Below are positions 47,769 to 59,411 of a stretch of 64,000 nt of DNA, one piece after another. The notes beneath the pieces are model-generated. The model had not been told where the DNA came from. It worked only from the letters and a program-made list of their open reading frames with translations, and did not search any database. This DNA is from Nelumbo lutea (lineage: Eukaryota; Streptophyta; Magnoliopsida; Proteales; Nelumbonaceae): NCBI GenBank assembly GCA_022828595.1, contig JAKGHH010000007.1:64964727-65028726 (forward strand), written 5' to 3'. Position numbers and translations under genes: made by a program. Position 1 is the stretch's first letter; the number at the start of each line of letters is the position of its first letter.

Positions 47769-48077
47769 GTTTCTGAGCTCGGTAGCGTGAGCTTTTAACC
47801 CAAGCGGGAGCATCAAGTTGGTCGAACATTAGTCCAATTCCGACAGGCGGGATCTGACGGAGTAATTTGCCGGCACGCCCGTTCCAAGTAGGGAGTTGAA
47901 GCATGGGGTTTGAGCGAAGGCTGAGGCTTCCTGGTTCTTAGAGAGGAGGGCACCGCGTCAGGCTGGCTTCACAGAGCAGCGACAACCTCCCGCTCTCGTC
48001 GGTGGAAGGATAACGAGTCGGTGCTCCGCTGATCCACTCATCACCCTAGGAATTGATCCCAATCGGACGACCAATTT
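47769..48077 (+). ncRNA. 7SL: 7SL (SRP) RNA gene, copy D
   Basis: Domain order as in the other copies, with GGCTTCACAGAGCAGCGA at 47963-47980, CTCCCGCTCTCG and GGTGCTCCGCTGATCCACTC, which is the canonical 3' sequence. Changes in the Alu domain include GTTTCTGAGC at the start and CTTTTAACCC for CTTGTAACCC. The terminator is T5 (48075-48079), the weakest of the four. Confidence 0.88.
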
Positions 48078-48309
48078 TTGCCCGGAATACACCATCATCT
48101 CCACCACCTCCGTCCAGCTTCCTCTCAGGTCCGAGTTACTCAACTTTTGGCTTTGTAGATTTAGTTTAAGTTGTCCTTAGCTTGTTTCATTCCTTTCCCT
48201 CGTTCAAATTCAATCTATTTTTGCATTACCTTCCGTACTGTATTCTCAAACCGCAGAAAACTCCATTGACAACATCTCCTCTGGGAAAATTGGAATAATC
48301 CCTTCGTTA

Positions 48310-48740
48310 CAAATAATCAACATATTATATAGTTGAAATTCTTTTCATCTAGACAAGTGCAAATTTAGAAAAAAAATTTTCATTAATAACCATAATAACC
48401 ACAAGATTCACTAAATACAAACATCCAAATAAACAAGTCTCCATCCTTTCAACAATTACAATATGTGACGTAAAAGGCGAATAATTGAGGAAAGCAGAAA
48501 ACCTTTTTCCCTGCTCTCTTGTAAAACACAAATCAATTATTCTTACCCTCTTCTTCATTGAGAGATGAAAAGAACATGATATATATATAAATAATGAAAA
48601 GGCCAAGTACTGAAGTTTTAAGTTTATGAAAAGTTTTGTTTTTCAAATTCTCTTCTATAAAATGAGTTCCTTTATTGAAAAAAGGCATCTAGAAAAATCT
48701 TTCCATGTAGAACATTTATATTTAAGGTCATTTTATTATA
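48310..48740. other. No gene recognised
   Basis: AT-rich sequence without a convincing open frame or repeat. Confidence 0.5.
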
Positions 48741-48758
48741 TCCTAGGTGATTAAAACC

Positions 48759-48983
48759 AAGGTTCAAAATATGATACCTCGTATCGGGCGTTTCGATACT
48801 TGCTTTTTACTTTTTTTTTTTTTAATTTTTTTTCAAAACTGGTTCAGGGGAGCCGGTTTAGGACCCCTCCATCCCTTGAACCGGTCAAACCCCAATACAC
48901 CCACTGTAGGAACGTATCGAAAGGGTCCCGGAACAATACGTATCGATCGATACGGGCTGATACGTAACGATACTTTGAATCTT
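48759..48983. mobile_element. Small Mutator-like MITE, 225 bp
   Basis: AAGGTTCAAAATATGATACC at the left is mirrored by CGATACTTTGAATCTT at the right. The flanks GATTAAAACC (48749-48758 and 48984-48993) are a perfect 10-bp repeat; 9-10 bp is typical of Mutator-like elements. The interior has repeated GTATCG/CGATAC motifs, as do 39360-39450 and 46540-46640. Confidence 0.85.
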
Positions 48984-48999
48984 GATTAAAACCTTCTAA

Positions 49000-50150
49000 C
49001 ATCCAAATTAACCATGAAAATAAACATTAAAAAAATCTATGAATGAAAATTAGTCAAGGATCATTATTTTCATAATTGAACTAGATGAAAAAGCTTGAAA
49101 ATTATGTCGGAGCAGCATAGATGGGAAAGAATAAGAAAGTTTTAAATTATTTGAAGGGTTAGATAGCCTTTCATGTCTGCCACTAAAACACCAAAGATGC
49201 AAGACACTTGTTTGGATCCTCAGTAAAACACCAAAGAACTCAAGAATGGCCCAGCTTGGCAGACGTCCAAAAGTGATCTGTTTTCCCAAAGACTGACATC
49301 TCCAGTGTTTTTAATCAGAAAATATTCATGGTGGATTCAAGACTTAAGATGCCTATAACTAGAAAATAAATTTAAAAAGAAATCAAAAAGAGAAATATCC
49401 TTAACACCCAAACTGTGCACTAGTTTTGGTTGTCTGTTATATACATGGGCTTGGTGGTCTTCCAAGACCAAATAATGAAGAATAAGGCCCATTTTGATCT
49501 CATTAAGGTCTAAAAATTGTCTCAAGAGTTTTGTCATCTATTTCAGATTCTCAGTGGTCACTAAATGGTGGTAAGAACATATTGAAAGTGGTTTTCTAGT
49601 GGTACCATCACTAGTGTTATCATCTAAGGGATATTGGTAGGACTCAGAAGTACAGGGGTTTGATTATCAGATTTATTTTTACTTCTATGGACTGGGTTTG
49701 ATTATTAGATTTATTTTTATCCACTACCATCTAAGAGGACTCAGATGGTACAGGCAAACTATATGAAAAGCTCCTCCTTTAAGGATAGCAAACACCAACC
49801 CCACCTGGAAATCTTAGTCCATTTTACATTGCCAAAATTTTTTGAAGATTTTAATAAGAACATCAATTAAGGTATTTAATACTCAAATATTCTTGCAAAT
49901 GGGTCATTCTGTTCCATTATAAAACTGCCTTTAATAGAATGATGAATCAGAAAACCACTAACTTAAAACTTAAAAAATGCAAAGCATCAACATTCCTTAA
50001 ACCAAACAAAATTGCAAATCAATGCATAAAATTCCATATTACCTTCCTCTTCTTCAAAACAAGGTTTAATGTGTCCTCAAGCTGCCTTTTCTTGTGCTTC
50101 CTTTCCTTTTTAAAAGCACCACACACCTCTACATTAATTGATAATACATA
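49000..50150. other. No gene recognised
   Basis: No coding region found. A short duplication, TTTGATTATCAGATTTATTTT (49659) and TTTGATTATTAGATTTATTTT (49695), is the only clear structure. Confidence 0.5.
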
Positions 50151-50162
50151 TCAGTCAGTACT

Positions 50163-50419
50163 TCACAGAGAACCATTCAACCTAAAAGATTAAGTTGTTA
50201 AGTGAGATCCTTGAATAGGTTTTATTCTCTAACATGCCCCCTCACGTAAAAGCCCATTGGGCTTTAAGCGTGGACAGCACAGGCCCACTCATTGGGCTTG
50301 AAGCGTGGAGGTGATGAGAATCGAACACTAAACCACTTGGTCAAAGTGACTCTCATACCATCTCAAAGAACCATTCAACCTAAAAGCTTAAGTCCTTGAA
50401 TATGTTTTATTCTCTAACA
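50163..50419 (-). mobile_element. Tiny LTR retrotransposon (TRIM/SMART-like), 257 bp
   Basis: Read on the minus strand, two short LTRs begin TGTTAGAGAATAAAAC (ending at 50419 and 50234) and run to GGTTGAATGGTTC. They are 59 bp (50361-50419) and 72 bp (50163-50234), the latter with one 13-bp insertion. The first LTR is followed at once by TGGTATGAGAGTC, like the Met-tRNA primer site, and the second is preceded by the purine tract GTGAGGGGG. GTACT is repeated exactly on both sides (50158-50162 and 50420-50424). The interior of about 126 bp has no coding capacity but contains a GTTCGATTCTC box. Confidence 0.85.
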
Positions 50420-50424
50420 GTACT

Positions 50425-51020
50425 AATACCACAGTGAAAGTATGCTTTTACTACAAACTACTCTTAAATATTTGAAGATGTGTACCTATTCATACTTAAA
50501 AACATGGAATAGATCTACTCTTAACCTTTCTTCTAATAACTGCTTGTTCACACATTTGCACAAGCACATAATCATATGACATGTGTGTACAGATACATAT
50601 GTTTATGTTTATGTCTCTGGCAGCACCACTAAAACCAGGATTGCCTTTCAAAACTGCATCTATACTGAATTTTTATCTACATCTACATGGTTCTATTCAA
50701 ATGGGTTATCTTACCTCCTAAGCCTCAAAGACAACCTCTTTAATACCCAAACATTCTAAAGTATCTGGTTCTGTCCAAAAACTTATGTCCATGAGCACTT
50801 GATATATTGATTTACATTAATTAGAACCATACCATCTTACAGAGAATCATTTAATAACTTCCATGATTATTTGGAGTCAGAAGGGGATATAGAATTGGAC
50901 CAATGAGTTCGATGGTGTTTTCCCATTAGATGAAGTGGTTAAATTTGATAAAAAGATAGAGATTGTTAAGGTGATTGAAAAAGAAGTGGGAAGAGTTTGA
51001 GTTTGTTCTTTTTAGGAGGT
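50425..51020. other. No gene recognised
   Basis: Unique-looking AT-rich sequence without coding features. Confidence 0.5.
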
Positions 51021-51028
51021 AAGAATGT

Positions 51029-51201
51029 GCAAGATTGTTCTTTTTTTTTTTTTCCTTTTTTTGAATTAGAAGAAAGAGAGAAGACTAAAAATTCTGAATC
51101 TACAAAGTAGGATTGACTATGCAAGATTATTCTTTTTTATTTTGAATTAGAAGAAAGAGAGTAGACTAAAAAATCTGAATCTACAAAGTAGGATTAACTA
51201 T
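51029..51201. repeat. Two-copy tandem duplication
   Basis: Units 51029-51120 and 51121-51201 both read GCAAGATT(G/A)TTC, a T tract, GAATTAGAAGAAAGAGAG, ACTAAAAA-TCTGAATCTAC and AAAGTAGGATT(G/A)ACTAT. They differ mainly in T-tract length. Confidence 0.9.
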
Positions 51202-51209
51202 GCAAGCTT

Positions 51210-52200
51210 ATAGAATTAGAACAGAAATGCTGATATGATTATTGGAAATTTTGTGAGACATTCAAGAGGTACAGGATGCTAGTGTTACTTCTGGAAGGAG
51301 ATAGTTGTGGGAAGTGTTTATATTGCATCTTGTTTAAAATTGAGAAAAGTTGTAGATGTGGTTCCTGACTTTCTGGGATGTTTACTATTGTTATTTTGTT
51401 TATATTGTAAAGTTCGGGGCTTATTTGTTAAAATTCTAGTTCATCTCATGACTAATGAACGCAAGGAAATCATCTTTCAATCCACATCACCCAAAATTTG
51501 TGGCACTGGTAAAATCAGAACATTCTCTATTTAATAAGAACCATGAAGCAGTAGATGATTGAAATTTTAAGAAGTCAAGCTTGTCTTACAAATTTGACCA
51601 AGAAACAAGAAATTATTCTAGTTTGTATCACTACTAAAAAATAAAGAAACAGTATGACATGCACCCTTAATTATTGAACTTATTGATTATTTGGTTTTTT
51701 TCAAGCCTAGTACAGAATCCGTTGTCTTCCAAACACTTTTTCCTTTCTAAGATTGGTGGGTAGTCTCTACTAAAGTCATATTTGACCAAACTTTATGGGC
51801 AATAATCTCAAGTAGCATCTAGTATATGTAATATTGGGATCTTACAATTTGAATCCCAATCTAATATATTTAATGAATTGAATGTTTCATTTTGGCTATA
51901 GCTAATTGTAAAATAAAAAAGCTATTTGCTTTCCCTCAATGCCTTTTCTCCCTTTTGAGTTTTACTTATGGGAAATGTATGAAGATGACCCAACCTTGTT
52001 GGAAATTTTCTTTCTACACCTCTCCTTTGATTATAATAAAAGTCATTATCCAATGCTAATCAAAGGTATCTTGTGTCTTGGGAGGGGTAGATTGGTACAA
52101 GCAATTTGATGGAGAGATGTGGCACCATTGAAGAATTGTGAGGATTAATCCCTAGTGTTTGAGTCAGACACGAACGGATAGAGGCAAAAAGCTCTTGCTC
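51210..52200. other. No gene recognised
   Basis: No supported coding region or repeat in this stretch, which ends at the gypsy-derived element. Confidence 0.5.
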
Positions 52201-52207
52201 TTGTTCT

Positions 52208-52951
52208 TGATGAAGGGTTATTTGGCCCGACCTAGTAAAAAGGAGACACGTGGACATGAACTGACTAAGAGATGACAACTCAGCATGGCATACCTAGTTC
52301 GCAACAATTGAGCTCGAGTATTCAGGCACTTCGGCACAAGGACCACCTCGGCTTGAGGCTCACCTCGGTGTAGGGCCACCTCGGCACTAGTCTCACCTCG
52401 GCATCGAGGCGCCTCGGTATTCAATTCAGTTCGAAACTAAAAGACCGAAGTACCGGCTCAGGACCAACAACTCGAATTGCCACAAACTGACTCCCGCATA
52501 ACAAACCCCAGAGGTCTCTCCAACGATCATGATGAGTTAACAGATCCCGACATTTTCGGGATTGCGATGAGGACTTACCTTGACTCCGTCGGAATCGGAA
52601 GTGGAACGAGATAATCCTTACCTGTATACTGCTCCTTAGGAAGCGGAGCAAACTCTATCTCCACACCCTGGATATCCTAGAGCTCTTTTGTGTGCCCCAC
52701 GACTACTCCAGTATATAAAGGCACCAACCCCAATGGCTCAAGGTATACATGATTTTTCTACTCTCTAGATCTCTAAGCTCTCTAAGCTCTCAATTCATCA
52801 CACATCAGATTACTGACTTAAGCATCGGAGCAACATTGTCGGGTTAGCCACCCCGAGTTCTCTGATCCTATCTTGCAGATTCATTTAGCTCGCCGTCTGA
52901 ATGGAAGCCAGATCGTCCTCCAACAGGGAGTAGTCAGATCACGCAATATCA
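52208..52951 (+). repeat. Gypsy-derivative 5' LTR
   Basis: It has a TATATAAAG box at 52712-52720 and a CTCTCTAGATCTCTAAGCTC leader after it. Its relatives are 54968-55712 and the solo LTR 22133-22827. Confidence 0.92.
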
Positions 52952-52953
52952 AT

Positions 52954-52970
52954 TGGTGTCGTCGGTGGGA
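52954..52970 (+). promoter_or_regulatory. Primer-binding site of the gypsy derivative
   Basis: TGGTGTCGTCGGTGGGA resembles TGGCGCCGTCTGTGGGA, the primer site common in Tat-type plant gypsy elements. Confidence 0.78.
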
Positions 52971-53020
52971 TGACGATCAAAAAGCCTTCTTGACAATCAA
53001 CAACTTTCCATTGAAATCAA

Positions 53021-54389
53021 TGGCATCTTCCAGTCACGCTGGACAGAGCAGTGAGATGAATGTCTCTGGAGGGGCAACCTCGGCTTCCTTCGGTGTGCAT
53101 TGGTCAGTTCACCATACCACTAAATGCGGCTGGGGTCCCAACACTGGCTATGCCACAAAACACTACACAAGTGAACGCCCCACTCCCTCTAGTGGTAGGC
53201 ATGACCTTCGTTGAGCCGTCTATGGTTCCCCCGGGAGTCGTACAATCCCAGTTTGACGACCTGGTGCACTGTGTGCGGACCATCCAGGTCCAAATGCAGT
53301 AGGTCCAGTAGTACTAGTAGTATATGTTCTACCAACACTATCAGTAGCAGTTCCCTCCACTGCCACAGAGCTAGTAGCCGGTTCCACCTAGGCACTCAGG
53401 GACTTAGCAGAACCAGAATCGACCTCGCGTGAACCAGGACATCATTCGATCTCCCCACTGAGACGAGGAAACTTCCCAGGACCCAGTTCCTCCCAGGAGT
53501 CAATTCTCACCTCGCAGGAGGAAAGACGGTCAGATCACTGTCACAAGTCTACCTCGGAAATAGGTCCGGGGACACTCAACCCAACATGGCCGTTCTTCCT
53601 CGGCGTTCGCACCAAGAAGGTGGATCGCTCGCGGGTAACCGGTTTGGGGTTTTGGCCACGAACTCAAGGCAAGGTCCTTCCATCCACGACAGCCAGCCCC
53701 AAAATCCCACAAGGAACTAGGAGCTACCTCGCGGTAGAATAGTACCAGAGCATACCGAGGTTAGCAGCACCAATGCAGAACCCATAAAGAAGCAACAACG
53801 AAGGCGTTGCAAGGCACGCCGAACTTTAGTTCAGAACAACCAGCTCACGAGATCGAACCAACAAGAATAGGTGAAAGGTAAAGAAGAGGCAAGCTCGGTA
53901 GCTACAAAGACCACTCCTCTACTCTTCGGGTCGTTCCCTTTATCTCCCGAGCTCTTGGTGACCCCGATGCCCAAGGACTTCAAGATGCCTCCCCTTGATA
54001 AGTATGACGGATCTTTTGATCCTAACGATCATGTAGACTCTTTTCAATCCCAGATGCATCTAGCTAGGGCTGACGAGTCCTGTATGTGTGTAGCTTTCTC
54101 CATCACCTTCAAGGGAATAGCTCGGACTTGGTACCAGAACCTCGTGCCTAGATTAATTAAGAGTTGGGCACAGTTCATGGAGTTATTTACCTCGCACTTC
54201 ATCACCAGCAAAAAGTGCCTAAGGTCCCAAGAAAGTCTGCTTAATGTAGTCCAAAGAGAAGGGGAGTCTATCAGAAGCTATGTCAAGCGCTTCAACGACA
54301 CCTGCCTGCAGATTTCCGACCTAGACCCAGCGGTGAGACTCGCGATAGCCAAAAAGGGCGAAGGGGGGAACTACCTAGCGAGGAGCTGA
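53021..54389 (+). pseudogene. Gypsy gag, degraded
   Basis: It begins ATGGCATCTTCCAGTCACGC at 53021 (MASSSHAGQSSEMNVSGG) and shifts frame (PSMVPPGVVQSQFDDLV at 53220-53280). After a long degraded stretch it gives the retrotransposon gag domain in the frame open from 53871 to 54389: PKDFKMPPLDKYDGSFDPND, AFSITFKGIARTWYQNL, SWAQFMELFTSHF and REGESIRSYVKRFN. These are the standard blocks of plant gypsy gag. That frame has no ATG of its own and follows a stop at 53868. No zinc knuckle remains; the reading is cut near 54360. Confidence 0.87.
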
Positions 54390-54477
54390 CCTCGCTAGCG
54401 GGAGCCGAGGACTGCACCTTGGCACCCTCGAGCTCACTAGAGTCACCAAGGAGCCTATTTATGGTAGCACTAGACAT
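54380..54477 (-). pseudogene. Start of an antisense extra gene in the gypsy derivative
   Basis: The ATG at 54477 on the minus strand opens MSSATINRLLGDSSELEGAK, a Ser/Glu-rich start, and runs into the reverse of gag near 54370. A TATA box is present upstream on the same strand. Position and orientation (just inside the 3' LTR, opposite to gag) match the antisense gene of the gypsy copies at 32895 and 43334. The rest is deleted. Confidence 0.5.
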
Positions 54478-54649
54478 ATTGAAATAGGAACAGGAAAGGA
54501 GAACAATCTAAGGAAGAAAAGACGAACACACCAAAAGGAAAACGACCTCGGAATACAAAGAAGGAAGTAGCGAGCTGAAGGACTCCAACGTGACCTCGGG
54601 AGAGCTCAATCACAGGATTTTTTGCGAAGAAGAGGGGTCCCTCGACCCC

Positions 54650-54660
54650 CTATTTATAGT
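54650..54660 (-). promoter_or_regulatory. TATA box of the antisense gene start
   Basis: The minus strand reads ACTATAAATAGGGGGTCG, a strong TATA box about 175 bp before the ATG at 54477. Confidence 0.55.
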
Positions 54661-54967
54661 TCACCGCGAGGCGATCAATGGCTGAGACATGCTCGATCCA
54701 ACAACTCTCATGAAAACCGATCGCACGACGCCTGAGGACAAAATCGGTTAGGCACGCTTTTTGACATCCGCGAAGTCTATAAACAGTGTGACGTCTGCGC
54801 GTACCCGGAATGCGATCTGGGTCATTTGGTGGTTGAGCCAGACGATTGAATGGGACCGACCAGCGGTTCGCTCTTCAGGATGTTAGACCCCATGCCAAAT
54901 CCACCTAGATCGTCCGTGAACTCCTCGCACCGGGTTGGGACCCTTGGCACGAGGAGTGGGGAGAATT

Positions 54968-55712
54968 TGATGAAGGGTGATTTGGCCCGACCTAACAAAA
55001 AGGGGACTCGTGGACACGAACTGACTAAGAGATGACAACTCAGCCTGACATGCCTAATTCGCAACAATTGAGATCGGGTATTCAGGCACCTCGACACAAG
55101 GACCGCCTCGGTGCAGGGCCACCTCAGCACTAGTCTGACCTCGACATCGAGGCGCCTCGGTATTCAATCCAGTTCGGAACTAAAAGACCGAAGTACCGGC
55201 TCGGGACCAACAACTTGAATCGCCACGAACTGACTCCCGCGTAACAAACCCCAGAGGTCTCTCAAACGGATCCCAAATCTCTCGGGATCACAATGAGTTA
55301 GCAGATCCCGACCTTTTCGGGATTGCGATGAGGACTTACCCTGACTCCGCCGGAATCGGAAGTGAAACGAGATAAGCCTTACCTGTATATTGCTCCTTAG
55401 GAAGCAGAGCGAACTCTCTCTCCACACCCTGGATATCCCGAAGCTCTTTTGTGTGCCCCACGACTACTCCAGTATATAAAGGCACCAACCCCAATGGCGC
55501 AAGGTACTCGTGATTTTTCTACTCTCTAGCTCTCTAAACTCTCTAAGCTCTCAATTCAGCTCGCATCAGATTACTGACTTAAGCATCAGAGTGACCTTGC
55601 TGGGTTAGCCACCCCGGGTTCTCTGATCCTGTCTTGCAGATTCACTTAGCTCGCTGTCTGACTGAAAGCCAGATCATCCTCCAATAGGGAGTAGTCAGAT
55701 CACACAACATCA
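54968..55712 (+). repeat. Gypsy-derivative 3' LTR
   Basis: Direct repeat of 52208-52951, with the TATATAAAG box near 55471. Confidence 0.92.
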
Positions 55713-55719
55713 CACATAT

Positions 55720-56055
55720 ATAGCTATTTTGTTCCGAGTCAAAGTCAATTCAATCTAGGTAAGGTAGGTGGTTCACCTCATATATCACTTGAAAAAAATC
55801 TTAAATGCTTATTCAAAATATCCAATTACTTTGGTGAAGTCCTTAAAATCATGGCCAAGTGTCATGATATCAACGTAACCCATGCATATACTTGAAGGAC
55901 TTGTAGTCAGGAGCTTATTTCCAAGTAAAATTTCAAGGTTTATATGGTTTGATTTTTTGAAACTCGGTTCAAGCCATGATTAATGGAACAAGAATGAATT
56001 CTTTATCTACGAGACTGTGTTAAGAAAGATGAGTTTTAATAGCTCTGCCCATATA
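55720..56055. other. No gene recognised
   Basis: Unique-looking sequence between the gypsy derivative and a hAT element. Confidence 0.45.
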
Positions 56056-56063
56056 CTCACAGT

Positions 56064-56602
56064 TAGGGGTGGCCATGAGCCGAGCCTTTTACGAGCTATT
56101 CGAGTTCGACTTTTGAAAAGCTTGGCTCGACTCGGTTTAAACCGAGTTTTAAGCCGAATTCTAGCTTGATATATAGGCTAGTTTATTAATCAAGCCGAGT
56201 TCAAGCCCAGTGAAGCTTGACATGTGAGACTCACGAGCTTAGTATTAAATAAATAATTTGTATTATATATACATACATACATATATAATAATAAATAATT
56301 TTATTATATAATAATATTTTTATTTTTCATGTATAATAGTAAATAATTTTTATAATTCTTTTTGTATATATAATATTAAATCATTCTTATAATTCTTAAT
56401 TTTTTGTTTGTAAAATAAAAAAATAATTTTATACATATAATTTTCATTTTTTCAAAAAAACTTGGCTTATAGTCGAGCTCGAGCCGAGCTGAACTCAAAC
56501 TTGTAAGTTATGAACTGAGCTGAGCTTGAGCCTGATATTATTCCTGCAAGCCAAACTTGAATAGCCAAATATTCGACTTGGCTAGGATCGAATCCACCCC
56601 AA
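56064..56602. mobile_element. Non-autonomous hAT element, 539 bp
   Basis: TAGGGGTGGCCATGAGCCG at the left and GATCGAATCCACCCCA at the right. The flanks CTCACAGT (56056-56063) and CTCATAGT (56603-56610) differ at one base. The arms of GAGCCGAG/CTCGAGCC match the family of the element at 1030. Confidence 0.9.
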
Positions 56603-56639
56603 CTCATAGTAAGCATAATTGGTTGTTGAGTTTCACAAC

Positions 56640-58160
56640 ATAAATTTGTATATAGGTGTTTATTGTGTTCTGTTTACGTGGTTAACATTTTATTTTTCTA
56701 GAAGAGTGGTTCTAGGCTATGGCGTTTCAGTCAATTTGGTTAGGGCATTTGAGTTAATCCCTTTTATGTAAAACAACGGCAGATAATATTCACTAAATAT
56801 AAAATTTAATCAGACTGAAATCTTGGTAAGATTAATTGCCGATTAGAATCAGATCCCCATCCAAGTTTTATCAATTAGATAAAGTTTTTAAATATAGATT
56901 TCAATCCCTTTACAAAAGCAGAGTATCCAAATCAAAAATATTAAAACACCCTATCTATCAATTGAAAGAGGATTTATTGAAGGAAGAAGTTTACCTCTTG
57001 TGATAAACTATGAACTCTTAATGATGTCTTCTTCAAATTGACGATGCCTTCTTCAAATGTACCTGTTGTTGCCTTCGGTGGTAGTTCAAAGAGAAACTAA
57101 AAAACATCATATCTTATTCAAGAGAAAATAATCTAGAGTATTCGGTATTTAAAGTTCACTTAACAGAAACAAAAAGAAAAAAAAATAAAAAAATAGAAGC
57201 TTATAGTGGATAACTTACCAACACTTTTGTTGATCAATCTATCTAAGACTTATGTGGTGGTGTTCAATACTTCATCTCAAATAAAAAGAAAAAAAGGAAA
57301 AGCAAGGATTAAAGTTGGGATTTAAGGTAAGAAAGAAAGGGACGAAGATCAAGGGAGAGAGGAATTTATACCTCTGATTGTCCGTGGATATCTGGATACC
57401 TATACCGAATATATCCTCTGATCGTCTGTTCCTTTCGGTTGCAATGGTGGAAAATGAGCAAGAACACTTTGATCGTCCGTCCCTTTTGGTTGCAACAGTG
57501 GAAAATGAGCAAGAATGTTTTGATTCTGTCTATTTTGGTTGTAGAGGTGGCAAATGAGCAAGAACAGATCAAATGATTGGAAAGAGGGAGGGAGAGAAGG
57601 GGAGGGAGAATCGAAATAGAGAGAACTGTAGAGAGAGAGAAAGTTTTCACGGGATGAAAAACTAGAAACCCGTGTGTCTTGCACGACCACTATCTAATAT
57701 TTTATTTTATTTTATTAACGACGGACTGTGCGGGAGAGGGAAATTTTTTTTTAGGTATTTAATTGGGAGAAAGATGGTTCAAACCAGAGTCAGAATTTAT
57801 AAACACAAAGTACTGTTAGGGTAGATATCAGCTCAAAATTGTTATCAATTCACGGGGGCGTTAATGCATAGAATATGAGTTATTGACATTTTAAATATTT
57901 ATAGATCTGCAGTAGAAATCATAAATCTGCATTGAGCCTGTTCATACTTTTCGGTATTTAATTTAATGTTTTATAATTAACGACCAAACTAATTGACAAA
58001 TAATTACTTTTGTGGAATAATAACGACGACATATTATTCTTGACGTCATTAATGTCTTACAATTAAGCAGCCTCGGATCACTAAAGCCATACAACTAAGT
58101 GGAGGACAACTTGATGAATGTAATACCAAGAGATATTAATGTATGTTTAACATAGCATAT
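56640..58160. other. No gene recognised; small tandem repeat inside
   Basis: No coding region was identified. GA-rich tracts occur at 57570-57640. Confidence 0.45.
57405..57570. repeat. Three-copy tandem repeat, about 58 bp
   Basis: CCTTTCGGTTGCAATGGTGG, CCTTTTGGTTGCAACAGTGG and ATTTTGGTTGTAGAGGTGG start the shared part, each followed by (A)AAATGAGCAAGAA. Confidence 0.85.
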
Positions 58161-58992
58161 AATAATAGCTACCTAATGATTATTAGAGAGATTGGTCATA
58201 AATTGAGAGACCTTGTTCAAAGAAAATGAGAGGTTTGGACGCATCACCATAAGATATTGTAGTGCCCCTATCACCTTTCTATATAGACAAGGGTCAGCAA
58301 AGCAATTGGTGGAGTCTAAGACCAATGGAGTATTGGCAACCATGAGAGTCAAAGAAGGTTTAGTATATATATATATAAAGCATTTGCCTTCAATTCCATT
58401 AAACAAATATACCACCGAAACCATGCACATGGGGCCTGCTTGAGGCTATAAATAGATTGATGCAACGTATCTCAATGAAGCCTGGAGGTTAGGCCATGTA
58501 AACTTCTTTAGAGAGACTTCAATGAAGGAATGAATTGCTGATATCTAACTATTGTATGGGCCAAGAATGTGAGACGGCAAGAGAGAATCAATTGTATAGT
58601 ATCTAGTTTAACAACTGGGCTAAAAGTTTCTTCAAAATTGACCCATTCTTACTGGTGAAAACCCTTGGCCACTAGATAGGCCTTTAATCAATCAACTGAA
58701 CCATAACTCTTTCTTTTAATTTTGAAAACCCATTTACAAGGAATAACATTCTTGCCACATGGCGGAGGAACTAAAGACCATGTGCCATTGTGCAAAAGAG
58801 TGTGAAACTTAGCACATTGCAACACACCATTGGGAATCATGAGATGCAATGGAGTAAGAAGTAGGTTCCACTTTAGAGAGAGGAATAACAGTAAGCTCAT
58901 ATTGAGGATTGGGTTTGTAAAGACTAGGCTTAGATCTGGTTTGCATGCCATGAGTGGATGTAGTAAAAGGAACTATAGTAGCTTCATGAGGC

Positions 58993-59411
58993 TAGGGGTG
59001 AGCAGTATTCGGTTAAAACAGAATAATTGAACTGAAAATTTCAGTTTCAGTTTTTTGGTTCGGTTTTTGGAATGTGAATTTTGATTAACCAAATTAACTG
59101 AACTTTTTATTAATATATGTAATATATAATATATAATATATTATATATTTATATATTAATATGTAATATACTGAAATTTGATTTTATAATATATAGTATA
59201 TAATATATTATAATATATATAATAGAGTATATATTAATTATTAAAATTCAGTTTTAACCAAATAACCGAAAACTGAACTGAAAAGTTCGGTTTCAATTAT
59301 TTTGATTTTTCTAAATTCGGTTTTGTTTCAGTTTTTATTTTTAATTCGATTTTCAAAATTTTGGTTTATTCGATTCGGTTTTTAATCAAATAAACCGAAT
59401 GCTCACCTCTA
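58993..59411. mobile_element. Non-autonomous hAT element, 419 bp
   Basis: TAGGGGTGAGCAGTATTCGG and CCGAATGCTCACCTCTA are the ends. The flanks CATGAGGC (58985-58992) and CATGAGAC (59412-59419) differ at one base. Same family as 31028-31467. It interrupts the copia remnant. Confidence 0.92.

Larger units (their letters stand above)
47515..48310. repeat. Duplication block D (7SL D)
   Basis: Starts at GACCCTAAAATTATTG, also found left of copy B (29413), and ends at AATAATCCCTTCGTTA. About 150 bp (47541-47690) between CACGTG and AATCAAGTTTGTAG are foreign to the other copies. Confidence 0.8.
52208..55712 (+). mobile_element. Non-autonomous gypsy derivative with gag and no pol, 3.5 kb
   Basis: LTRs 52208-52951 (744 bp) and 54968-55712 (745 bp) are closely alike and both run TGATGAAGGG to ATCA. 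A primer site follows the first and a purine tract (GAGGAGTGGGGAGAA) precedes the second. Only gag and a minus-strand gene start are found between them; protease, RT, RNase H and integrase are absent. Terminal-repeat elements with only gag (TR-GAG) are known in plants. The 5-bp flanks GTTCT and CACAT do not match. Confidence 0.9.

Noticed and set aside
57366..57690. Minus-strand frames of about 95 residues with repeated FPPLQPKGTDD-like units
   Set aside because: The repeat is explained by a 58-bp tandem DNA repeat; the two frames overlap and neither shows known motifs.
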